A stretch of 8,045 nucleotides of DNA from Candidatus Thiodiazotropha sp. (ex Gloverina cf. vestifex) (GCA_025656435.1 JAHXHT010000101.1:1-8045); one strand, 5' to 3'. Shown: positions 1-6,136, counted from the first letter of the stretch. Numbers and translations are program-made. Notes: generated from the letters alone by a model not told the origin.

Positions 1-36
1 ACGGTCGGGGCATAACGGCTGTCGCGTTGGCGAGTC

Positions 37-65
37 GATTTTGGGGACTCGGATGTCCCAAAATC
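37..65. repeat. Strong hairpin downstream of cpdA, possible terminator
   Basis: The arms are GATTTTGGGGAC (37-48) and GTCCCAAAATC (55-65). They pair over 11 bp with one bulged G around a 6-base loop. The structure lies 42 bases past the cpdA stop codon. There is no U-tract on the minus strand after the stem and only TTT on the plus strand, so it does not meet the usual rule for an intrinsic terminator. It could instead stabilise the cpdA mRNA 3' end, or end a plus-strand transcript that starts left of the window. Bases 1-107 hold nothing else I can support. Confidence 0.45.
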
Positions 66-107
66 TTTCACGAGGTAGCGACACGCTTGAGCCGGTTTTT
101 CAACAGA

Positions 108-905
108 TCAATAGCCCATAGAAGCCAAGTCGAGACCGGAAGGGATCTCCGGCAACAGACCGAGTCCGGTCTCAATCTCCCCATTCAGTTGCAGCGTCAG
201 CCAACGGTAACCTGGTGGACGGGCATCGATGCCGAAGTCGTCTTGACCGGCGATGAATTGCACGCAAGTAGAAGGTGTCCCCAGCAGTTTGACCCCATTG
301 TGCTCGCCTTGGAACTCCTGGTGAATATGTCCGCAGAGGACCGCCTTGACCTGCGGGTGCTGACCAACGAGGTTGAAAAACTGATCGGGATTCTTCAGTG
401 TCATGGTATCCATCCAGCGGCTGCCGATCGGTAGCGGATGATGATGCATGCAGATCAGTGTGTGTTTGTCCGTATGGGCTTCCAACAGAAGCTGCAGCAT
501 CTCCATCTGTTTCTTGTCGAGATTACCACTCTCATTGCCGGGGATGGTTGAATCGAGAAAGATCAGAGACCACCCGTTGGCCCGGACGCTGGGCAATGTA
601 TGGACATTGTCCTGATTTAAGACCTGCCTCATTTTGTGCGGCAGGTCGTGGTTGCCTGGCAGGCAGTAGGTAGGAATGCCGGTGAGTTTGAGACGGCCCA
701 GCAGGCGCTTGTAACCTGTATCCGAGGCGTCGTGCACCAAATCACCGGTTGCAAGCAGCAGATCAGGCGTGCCCTGTTCATGCAGTGCCTGGGCCAGGAC
801 CTGATCGAACGTCTCCAGGGTATTGATGCCGAGCAGGCAGCGGGAAGGGTCAGCGTAGAGATGGCTGTCTGTGAGTTGAAGTACCTTCAAACTTCTCTCC
901 GGCAC
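108..905 (-). CDS. cpdA: 3',5'-cyclic-AMP phosphodiesterase CpdA (Icc)
   Basis: This is a cytoplasmic class III cyclic nucleotide phosphodiesterase of the calcineurin-like metallophosphoesterase family. The family hydrolyses cAMP to 5'-AMP and so sets the signal seen by CRP-type regulators. The 265 residues hold every metal-site block in order: D13-S-H15, G54-D55, G84-N-H-D87, the HHHP stretch at 154-157 and G192-H-I-H195. The C-terminal ATPSTCVQF-like segment (here GTPSTCVQF, 209-217) and the closing GY also match E. coli CpdA, which has a similar length. The longest frame starts at a GTG (905) with no visible Shine-Dalgarno. A TTG at 890-888 has GGAG six bases upstream, would give 260 residues starting KVLQLTDSHL, and is a real alternative. 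No in-frame ATG precedes the first motif. The gene is divergent from oxyR. Family assignment is firm; the exact start is not. Confidence 0.93.
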   Translation of the reverse strand: MPERSLKVLQLTDSHLYADPSRCLLGINTLETFDQVLAQALHEQGTPDLLLATGDLVHDASDTGYKRLLGRLKLTGIPTYCLPGNHDLPHKMRQVLNQDNVHTLPSVRANGWSLIFLDSTIPGNESGNLDKKQMEMLQLLLEAHTDKHTLICMHHHPLPIGSRWMDTMTLKNPDQFFNLVGQHPQVKAVLCGHIHQEFQGEHNGVKLLGTPSTCVQFIAGQDDFGIDARPPGYRWLTLQLNGEIETGLGLLPEIPSGLDLASMGY

Positions 906-1197
906 CGATCGAAGCGCTGTAGGCTGATTATCTATACATGCTGCGCATGACGCGTTTCATGTAAGAGTTTTTAGGCTACCAAGAATTGACAGCTCGTTAT
1001 ACCCAGTAAACCTAATTTAATGTATTTCAGTAATATTAGATCAGTTTTTATGAAAGTAAAAAAACCTAAAGCACGTTTTTTTACAGATTTGTCCTCAACT
1101 TAGTGACTTTTTCCAAAACTTTCCGCGTTTTTTGACGATGCGTTAACATTTCTGATGCCGAATAGTGAATTCTATCGCTTCGTCTACACTATGTTTT
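906..1197. other. A/T-rich divergent regulatory region between cpdA and oxyR
   Basis: This gap of 292 bases separates the two divergent genes, and 961-1160 is clearly richer in A and T than the flanking genes. It must hold both promoters. A perfect TTGACA lies at 986-991 on the plus strand, but no good -10 box follows at 16-18 bases. A TATAGATAAT string on the minus strand (about 926-935) is a possible -10 for cpdA with a poor -35. A TTGACG at 1132-1137 and a TACACT at 1185-1190 are possible oxyR elements but are not properly spaced from each other. Runs of A or T occur at 1045-1049, 1058-1064, 1076-1082, 1108-1112 and 1128-1133, which could make the DNA curved. I see no small gene here; an OxyS-like RNA cannot be excluded but no clear terminator defines one. 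Confidence 0.6.
1056..1084. repeat. Perfect 10-bp inverted repeat with A7/T7 cores
   Basis: GTAAAAAAAC (1056-1065) and GTTTTTTTAC (1075-1084) are exact reverse complements around a 9-base spacer. The repeat sits between the divergent cpdA and oxyR genes, about 114 bases before the oxyR start codon. It could be a regulator binding site, a curved-DNA element or a weak A/U terminator. With only two G-C pairs at the ends of each arm, an RNA hairpin would be weak, so a DNA-level role seems likelier. No known operator was recognised in it. Confidence 0.6.
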
Positions 1198-2154
1198 ATG
1201 ACACTCAGTGAACTTCGATACATTGTTGCCGTCGCCAGAGAGCGACATTTCGGTCATGCCGCAGAGTCTTGCTTCGTCAGCCAGCCGACACTCAGTGTCG
1301 CGGTGAAAAAGCTGGAAGAGGAACTGGGCGTCGGGCTTTTTGAGCGGGGCCAGGGCGAAGTCAGCCTGACACCTGCCGGTGAGCGCATCATTGCCCAGGC
1401 ACAGCGGGTGCTTGAAGAGGCGGGTGTGATTCGTGAACTGGCCAGTCAGAGTAAGGACCAGCTTTCGGGACCATTGAGAGTTGGCGCCATCTATACCATC
1501 GGTCCCTATCTGCTACCCCATCTTGTACCTATTCTGGCTCAGAAAGCGATGGGCATGCCGTTGATCATCAGGGAGAATTTCACCTCAATACTGAATGATC
1601 AACTCAAGCAGGGTGAGCTTGATGTCATTGTCATCTCCTATCCCTTCGAAGAGCCGGGCATCCAAACCCGGCCACTCTATGACGAAGGCTTCTCAGTGTT
1701 GTTGCCGAACAGGCACCCGTTAGCTGCCATGGTTTCCATACAGCCGGAACAGCTGAAGGGAGAAAACGTTCTGTTGCTGGGTGACGGGCACTGTTTCCGT
1801 GATCAGGTGCTGCGTATCTGCCCGGGTTGCCTGCAGAAGAATGCCGGTGATGGCAGCCTACAAAGAAACCTGGAAGGCGGATCGCTTGAGACTATCCGTT
1901 ATATGGTAGCCAGTGGCATAGGGATCACTGTGCTGCCTGATACGGCCATCGGTCTGGACCAGATGCCCTGGGATCTACTGACGGCGCGACCGCTTGCGGT
2001 GGAAAACTCCCAGCGCCGGGTCGCCTTGGCTTGGCGTAAGAGTTTTCCGAGACCTGAGGCGGTCAATCTGCTCTGGGAGTCGATCAGGGCCTGCGACCTT
2101 AGCGGAGTGAGCCCTGTTGAGGAACCGTTGACGATTGAGGCGGCAGTGGGTTGA
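1198..2154 (+). CDS. oxyR: LysR-type peroxide sensor and transcription regulator OxyR
   Basis: OxyR is a tetrameric LysR-type regulator that senses H2O2 by forming a disulfide between two cysteines and then activates catalase, alkyl hydroperoxide reductase and related genes. From the ATG at 1198 it has 318 residues. Residues 1-60 form the winged helix-turn-helix, with the helix in A21-to-L39 (ESCFVSQPTLS). The sensor domain runs from about 90 to 300. The block G197-H-C199-F-R-D202 and C208 fall on the same numbers as the sensing Cys199, Asp202 and Cys208 of E. coli, so this is OxyR and not just a LysR relative. A third cysteine, C211, makes a C208-P-G-C211 motif. A GTG at 1165 would add 11 residues that homologs lack, so I prefer the ATG, although neither start has a clear Shine-Dalgarno. 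No oxidative-stress gene is adjacent. It ends 76 bases from the convergent aldolase remnant, with only a weak GGTGC/GCACC hairpin (2156-2174) and no T-run between them. Confidence 0.93.
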   Translation: MTLSELRYIVAVARERHFGHAAESCFVSQPTLSVAVKKLEEELGVGLFERGQGEVSLTPAGERIIAQAQRVLEEAGVIRELASQSKDQLSGPLRVGAIYTIGPYLLPHLVPILAQKAMGMPLIIRENFTSILNDQLKQGELDVIVISYPFEEPGIQTRPLYDEGFSVLLPNRHPLAAMVSIQPEQLKGENVLLLGDGHCFRDQVLRICPGCLQKNAGDGSLQRNLEGGSLETIRYMVASGIGITVLPDTAIGLDQMPWDLLTARPLAVENSQRRVALAWRKSFPRPEAVNLLWESIRACDLSGVSPVEEPLTIEAAVG

Positions 2155-2230
2155 AGGTGCGGCAGGGCAGCACCCTACAAGCAAAAAGATATCCGAGTTG
2201 ATTGACGGACGTAAATCGTCTGAATATTTC

Positions 2231-2332
2231 TCAAATCACCCGGTCATTGCCTCCATCCACCGGAATCTGCGCGCCGGTAGTCTTACTAAAACGCTGGTCG
2301 CAAAGCTCAGCCGTCAGTTCTGCGACATCACC
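2231..2332 (-). other. Out-of-frame C-terminal tail of the aldolase/dehydrogenase
   Basis: Immediately past the premature stop of the aldolase/dehydrogenase, the next minus frame encodes 33 codons and a TGA at 2233-2231. The translation begins GDVAELTAEL, continues CDQRFSKTTG and ends AQIPVDGGNDRVI. The TTGAQIPVDGG segment is the last beta strand and glycine turn that closes short-chain dehydrogenase domains, so this is the true C-terminus of the gene. Removing one T at 2330 joins the frames as ...KTEITSRDVAELTAEL..., giving a 655-residue protein. The tail has no stop codons and no visible degradation, so the shift is either recent or a sequence error. Confidence 0.85.
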
Positions 2333-2342
2333 GGCTGGTGAT
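2327..2342. repeat. Perfect 6-bp palindrome with 4-base loop at the frameshift
   Basis: On the plus strand ATCACC (2327-2332), loop GGCT and GGTGAT (2337-2342) form an exact inverted repeat. The base whose removal restores the reading frame (position 2330) lies inside one arm; without it the arm would read ATCCC and the palindrome would be imperfect. The repeat overlaps the premature TGA at 2330-2328. Confidence 0.7.
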
Positions 2343-4199
2343 CTCGGTCTTCAGCAGGTTTCTCTTCTTGTACGCATCGACCGATAGTCCATAGTGTGCT
2401 GCCCTGGCGGCCAGTACCTCCTCTGTCCAGATGCTGGTGTCGAAGACCGCGTCTGGGTGCAGACTGTTGATGCGGATACCATCCCCAGCCCACTCCAGTG
2501 CTGTGACTCTCGCCAGTTGATTGAGCGCTGCCTTGGAAGCAGAGTAGGCGGCAGCACCTTGTCCGGGCGCTGCAATATTTTTGGATCCGATCACCACTAC
2601 TCGACCACCAGTGGGTGCCTGTTTCAATAAAGCATAGGACTCTCGCAATAGCTGCAGATTGGCATCCAGATTGACCTGCATGACCTGTCGCCAGGTTTCG
2701 CTCGTGAGCTCGGCGACCGGACATCCGCCGGGAAAAATACCAGCGTTGAGTACCAACATGTCGAGGCCGCCGAATCGCAATACTGTCTGCTGAAGGGCGC
2801 TTACGATTGCCTGGCTATCCGTGACGTCACAGGTAATACCGAGGAATGCGGTACTGTCGTGTTGATAGGCGATAGCACTATCCAGATCGAGACCGACCAC
2901 CGCGGCACCACGATTGAGCAGGGATTCCACACAGGCCCTGCCGATGCCCGATGCCGCACCGGTGACCAGTGCGACCTCACCCTGGAACGGCGCCGTGGCA
3001 CCAGCCTTGCGCAGTTTGGCCTGCTCCAGTTCCCAGTACTCAACCTCGAATATGTCACGCGCCGGGAGTGCCTGCCATCCCCCCAGGGATTCCGCCCGCT
3101 GTATGATCTCCATGGTATGCCGGTAGATATCAGCAACAATGTCGGCTTCCCGGCTGTTCTTGCCGACACTGAGCATGCCTAGCACCGGGTCAACTACAAC
3201 CCGTGGGGCCGGGTCAAGCATCTCCACCGGGGTGCGTGCATTACCCGCGTAGGCCTCGAAATATTGCTGATAGGCCAGCACATAGTCCATGACCTCGTTA
3301 CCCAGCATGGGTAGTTGCTTTGTGCGTATCACATGGTCCGGGGTAGCGGGGCCGCGTTGGGAAATCTCTGCAAGATCGGGACGCTGGCAAAAGCTCATCT
3401 CAGCCTCCGTGCGATGACTCTGCAAGATCACCGGAAAACCGGCCACATCGCTGATACTGCGGCGTAGTGTTGCGATGGACTGACTATCGATTTCAGTCTC
3501 TTCAGCAGTTGGCACCAACTCCCAGGCATTCTGTGTTCGCAGGTAAGACTCCGCTTCGTCCACCAATCGAATCATTCTTTCATAGGAGACCTGCGCGTTG
3601 TCACCAAAGGTGAACAGGCCATGATTCATCAGCACCATGCCGAGCGTGCCCTCGTGGGCCTCCCGGGGAAAGCGTTCCGCCACCATGCGGGCCAGATCGA
3701 AGCCAGGCATCACATAAGGGATCACAACCAGCCGGTCACCATAGAGGTTACGGATGCGGGCCTCACCATCCTCTGTATTGGTGATAGTGACAATGGCGTC
3801 AGCATGGGTGTGATCGACATACTTATAGGGCAACACGGCATGCAGGATCGCCTCTACCGAGGCAGTGGGTGCTGAGGCAAGGGTCTGATGGGTCTTGAGC
3901 TGATTAACCATCTCGTTGTCGGAGAGGAAATCCAGTTGCGCCAGCTTCAATAAGTGAGCCATGCGTACCGGTGTGAATCCGGCTGATTCTATGGTGGCCA
4001 GATCCCAGCCACTGCCTTTGACGTAGAGGATCTCCTCCGCTTCGCCGAAAAGATCCGGCTCCGTGATTTTGACCGAGGTATTGCCGCCGCCATGGAGTGC
4101 CAGGGAAGGATCCGAGCCAAGCAGTCGCGAACTGTAGACCCGCAGGTCAAGCTCGCTTTCACATCTTGAGGCTTCGTTGTCGTTCCACAGGCTCTTCAT
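2328..4199 (-). CDS. Bifunctional aldolase/short-chain dehydrogenase (RhaD/ADH type), frameshifted near the C-terminus
   Basis: This is a fusion of a class II aldolase/adducin domain (about 20-230) and a short-chain dehydrogenase (about 407 onward), like the rhamnulose-1-phosphate aldolase/alcohol dehydrogenase family. Members are thought to split a deoxysugar phosphate into dihydroxyacetone phosphate and lactaldehyde, then oxidise or reduce the aldehyde with NAD(P). Visible aldolase features are HGGGNTSVK (36-44), the zinc-ligand pair H130-T-H132 and H193 in MNHG. Dehydrogenase features are TGAASGIG (413-420), NAG (485-487), Ser539, Tyr552 and Lys556 (YxxxK). I start at the ATG at 4199 because GGAG (4211-4208) lies eight bases upstream; a longer TTG start at 4244 has no such support. 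The frame stops after 623 residues, 32 short of the restored end, and would lose the last strand of the dehydrogenase fold. The aldolase half could still fold. No rhaA, rhaB, rhaM or sugar transporter is nearby, so the substrate is uncertain. It may be called a pseudogene. Confidence 0.88.
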   Translation of the reverse strand: MKSLWNDNEASRCESELDLRVYSSRLLGSDPSLALHGGGNTSVKITEPDLFGEAEEILYVKGSGWDLATIESAGFTPVRMAHLLKLAQLDFLSDNEMVNQLKTHQTLASAPTASVEAILHAVLPYKYVDHTHADAIVTITNTEDGEARIRNLYGDRLVVIPYVMPGFDLARMVAERFPREAHEGTLGMVLMNHGLFTFGDNAQVSYERMIRLVDEAESYLRTQNAWELVPTAEETEIDSQSIATLRRSISDVAGFPVILQSHRTEAEMSFCQRPDLAEISQRGPATPDHVIRTKQLPMLGNEVMDYVLAYQQYFEAYAGNARTPVEMLDPAPRVVVDPVLGMLSVGKNSREADIVADIYRHTMEIIQRAESLGGWQALPARDIFEVEYWELEQAKLRKAGATAPFQGEVALVTGAASGIGRACVESLLNRGAAVVGLDLDSAIAYQHDSTAFLGITCDVTDSQAIVSALQQTVLRFGGLDMLVLNAGIFPGGCPVAELTSETWRQVMQVNLDANLQLLRESYALLKQAPTGGRVVVIGSKNIAAPGQGAAAYSASKAALNQLARVTALEWAGDGIRINSLHPDAVFDTSIWTEEVLAARAAHYGLSVDAYKKRNLLKTEITSR

Positions 4200-4207
4200 C
4201 GCTATCG

Positions 4208-4211
4208 CTCC
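4208..4211 (-). promoter_or_regulatory. Ribosome binding site that decides the aldolase/dehydrogenase start
   Basis: GGAG on the minus strand is eight bases from the ATG at 4199. It favours this start over the upstream TTG at 4244. Confidence 0.65.
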
Positions 4212-4232
4212 GGCATACTGTTGATCGGTGTG

Positions 4233-4238
4233 AATATA
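4233..4238 (-). promoter_or_regulatory. Candidate -10 box for the aldolase/dehydrogenase
   Basis: TATATT reads on the minus strand in the 93-base gap after nupC. It would start transcription about 27 bases before the ATG at 4199, which fits the Shine-Dalgarno at 4211-4208. No good -35 box lies 16-18 bases upstream, so a regulated or weak promoter is possible. I see no terminator hairpin for nupC in this gap, so readthrough from nupC may also reach the gene. Confidence 0.3.
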
Positions 4239-4292
4239 ACCCAATGAAGCGCAAAGGCCGCATGGTTATCCGACACTTTTATAATATTTGGA

Positions 4293-5540
4293 TCACCAGA
4301 CCAATCCCACCACCGTTCCCGTGAGCAGGGTGGCCAGGGTACCGGCGACGATTGATTTTATGCCCAGGCTCACAATCTCTTTGCGACGTTCAGGTACCAT
4401 CGCTCCCAGTCCCCCCAACATGATGCCGAGACTGCCGAAGTTGGCGAAGCCGCACAGAGCATAGGTCAGGATCAGTCGGCTGCGCTCACTTATCTCCTCT
4501 GCCGGGAGACGAATCAGATCCAGGTAGGCGAGCAGTTCATTGAGGACGGTCTTGGTACCCAGCAGAGAGCCGGCAGTGACCGCCTCCGACCAGGGTATTC
4601 CCATGAGCCAGGCAAACGGCGCCATCACCCAGCCCAGCAGTCGTTGTAGGCTTAAAGGCTCATTCGAGACCTCGGGTAAGAGTGCAATCAACTGATTGAG
4701 CAGGCTGACCAGCGCCACCAGTACAATCAACAGGGCAATGATATTTCCCAACAGCTTCAAGCCCTCGATGGTACCGTTGGTGATCGCCTCCATGCTGCTG
4801 TTTGCCGGTTGGGAAATAGTCAGTTTACCTTCGGTACCCGCCGCCTGGGTTTCCGGCACCATGAGCCGGGAGATCATGACAGCGGCAGGGGCAGAGATGA
4901 GAGAAGCCGTTAGCAGGTGGCCGATGGGGTTGGGTAGTACACCTTCGAGCAGGCTGGCGTAGAGCACCAGTACCGTGCCTGCAATGGTGGCCATACCCAG
5001 GGTCATCAGGCTGAAGAGTTCACTGCGGGTGAGTCTGGCCAGATAGGGCCTTATCAGCAACGGGGATTCCACCATGCCGACGAAGACGTTGGCTGCGGCT
5101 CCCAGGCCCAGTGCGCCGCTGATATTCAGGCTTTTTTGCAGCAGGCGTGAGAAGAGTCCGACCACCAGCGGCAATATGCGCCAATGGAAGAACAATGCCG
5201 ATAGGGCGCTGATCACCAGTACCAGTGGCAGGGCGCGAAAGGCCAGGATGAAAGTGCTGCCGGTATCACTCTCCATGAACGGTGCCTCAGCCCCGCCGAG
5301 ATAACCGAAGACGAAACGGGTACCCGCTTCTGTGGCCTCCTGAATACCCAATAACATCTGATTGAGCTGAATAAAGAACGCCTGGAACAGAGGCAGTTTG
5401 AGCAGCAAAAGGGCGATGATCAGTTGCAGCGTCAATCCGGCAACAGGCACCCGCCAGTTAAAGGCGCGCCGGTTTTCACTGATCAGCCAGGCGAGCAGGG
5501 GAATCAAAAACAGCCCGCTCAGTCCCTGTAAATTGGCCAC
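4293..5540 (-). CDS. Concentrative nucleoside transporter (CNT/NupC family) with unusual base-binding motif
   Basis: CNT proteins are inner-membrane trimers that import nucleosides with H+ or Na+. The 415 residues follow the family order: N-terminal helices (about 8-50), the gate region (about 95-195) and the C-terminal transport core (about 200-412). In the core, G328-T-K330 with N334-E335 and A338-Y339 matches the GxKx3NExxAY signature. G364-F-A-N367-F-G-S370 matches the GFANxxS ribose-contact motif. The base-contact motif, GQTEAP in Vibrio CNT and GQSENF in E. coli NupC, is here G155-M-V-E158-S-P: the glutamate is kept but Gln and Thr are Met and Val. LLIRPYL follows, as in other CNTs. So the fold is clear but the preferred nucleoside may differ. 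The start is a GTG 12 bases after the fabA stop with no clear Shine-Dalgarno, which suggests translational coupling to fabA. The next ATG, residue 62, is too late. Confidence 0.9.
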   Translation of the reverse strand: MANLQGLSGLFLIPLLAWLISENRRAFNWRVPVAGLTLQLIIALLLLKLPLFQAFFIQLNQMLLGIQEATEAGTRFVFGYLGGAEAPFMESDTGSTFILAFRALPLVLVISALSALFFHWRILPLVVGLFSRLLQKSLNISGALGLGAAANVFVGMVESPLLIRPYLARLTRSELFSLMTLGMATIAGTVLVLYASLLEGVLPNPIGHLLTASLISAPAAVMISRLMVPETQAAGTEGKLTISQPANSSMEAITNGTIEGLKLLGNIIALLIVLVALVSLLNQLIALLPEVSNEPLSLQRLLGWVMAPFAWLMGIPWSEAVTAGSLLGTKTVLNELLAYLDLIRLPAEEISERSRLILTYALCGFANFGSLGIMLGGLGAMVPERRKEIVSLGIKSIVAGTLATLLTGTVVGLVW

Positions 5541-5552
5541 CGGCCGTTGGGA

Positions 5553-6068
5553 TCAGAAATTGTCGGTGGAGGTGAACAGCCCCACGCGCAGGTCCTTGGC
5601 GGTGTAGATCTCCCGGCCATCGACCTTCATGACGCCATCGGCAACCCCGAGCACCAGCTTACGGCTGATGACCCGTTTGATATTGATCTGATAGGTGACC
5701 AGTTTGGCTGTGGGCAGTACCTGACCAGTGAATTTCACCTCGCCTACGCCCAGTGCCCGTCCATGTCCCGGATTGCCGATCCAGGCGAGAAAGAAGCCCA
5801 CCATCTGCCACATGGCATCGAGACCGAGGCAACCCGGCATCACCGGGTCGCCGGGGAAGTGGCAGTCGAAAAACCACAGATCGGGATTGATATCGAGTTC
5901 CGCCAGAATCTCGCCCTTGCCGAACTCACCGCCCTGATCGGAGATTTTTGCAACGCGGTCCATCATCAGCATATTCGGCGTCGGCAGCTGGGCATTGCCG
6001 GGACCAAACATCTCGCCATGGCCGCAACTCAACAACTCATCGCGGGTGAAGGAACTCTGATTGGTCAT
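5553..6068 (-). CDS. fabA: 3-hydroxydecanoyl-[acyl-carrier-protein] dehydratase/isomerase FabA
   Basis: FabA dehydrates 3-hydroxyacyl-ACP and, at C10, isomerises trans-2- to cis-3-decenoyl-ACP, the branch point for unsaturated fatty acids in type II fatty acid synthesis. From the ATG at 6068 it has 171 residues and lines up with E. coli FabA nearly without gaps. The catalytic His70 (in CHFPGDPVMPGC) and Asp84 (in CLGLDAMWQ) fall on the E. coli numbers, as do LPxPNMLMMDRV (28-39) and GVGEVKFTGQVLP. These traits separate it from FabZ, which lacks isomerase activity. A longer frame to 6110 adds 14 residues (MPQVAQLFHRGEQI) that other FabA proteins lack. AGAGG sits 10 bases before the chosen ATG. 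fabB, its usual functional partner, is not adjacent. The promoter must lie in the 86-base gap to proS, close to the proS terminator. A nucleoside transporter gene follows after 12 bases. Confidence 0.97.
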   Translation of the reverse strand: MTNQSSFTRDELLSCGHGEMFGPGNAQLPTPNMLMMDRVAKISDQGGEFGKGEILAELDINPDLWFFDCHFPGDPVMPGCLGLDAMWQMVGFFLAWIGNPGHGRALGVGEVKFTGQVLPTAKLVTYQINIKRVISRKLVLGVADGVMKVDGREIYTAKDLRVGLFTSTDNF

Positions 6069-6111
6069 GATCTGCTCGCCTCTATGAAATAGCTGTGCCA
6101 CTTGGGGCATG

Positions 6112-6136
6112 AAAAAACCGGGCTAGTTTCCCGGTT
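6112..6136 (-). terminator. Rho-independent terminator of proS
   Basis: Read on the minus strand, AACCGGG, a 7-base loop (AAACTAG) and CCCGGTT form a 7-bp stem that runs directly into a T6 tract ending at 6112. It lies 18 bases past the proS stop codon. The terminator means fabA needs its own promoter unless readthrough is common. Confidence 0.85.

Noticed and set aside
27..434. Plus-strand frame opposite the cpdA 3' half
   Set aside because: It overlaps well-conserved CpdA codons and crosses the 37-65 hairpin; no family features.
986..1017. TTGACA as a plus-strand promoter
   Set aside because: No -10 box at 16-18 bases; the nearest TAATTT is 21 bases away.
2156..2174. GGTGC/GCACC hairpin as oxyR terminator
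   Set aside because: Only 5 bp with a 9-base loop and no T-run follows.
2328..2335. Programmed +1 frameshift like that of prfB, with CGG then TGA
   Set aside because: The P-site tRNA would have to re-pair from CGG to GGT, which is poor, and there is no Shine-Dalgarno-like stimulator just upstream. A mutation or sequence error explains the site better.
2202..2724. Several frames on both strands over the aldolase/dehydrogenase end
   Set aside because: They are other-frame readings of the dehydrogenase domain, whose own frame has full family motifs.
5547..6092. Long plus-strand frame opposite fabA (181 codons)
   Set aside because: It mirrors fabA codon by codon and its translation shows no family features; FabA on the minus strand is unambiguous.
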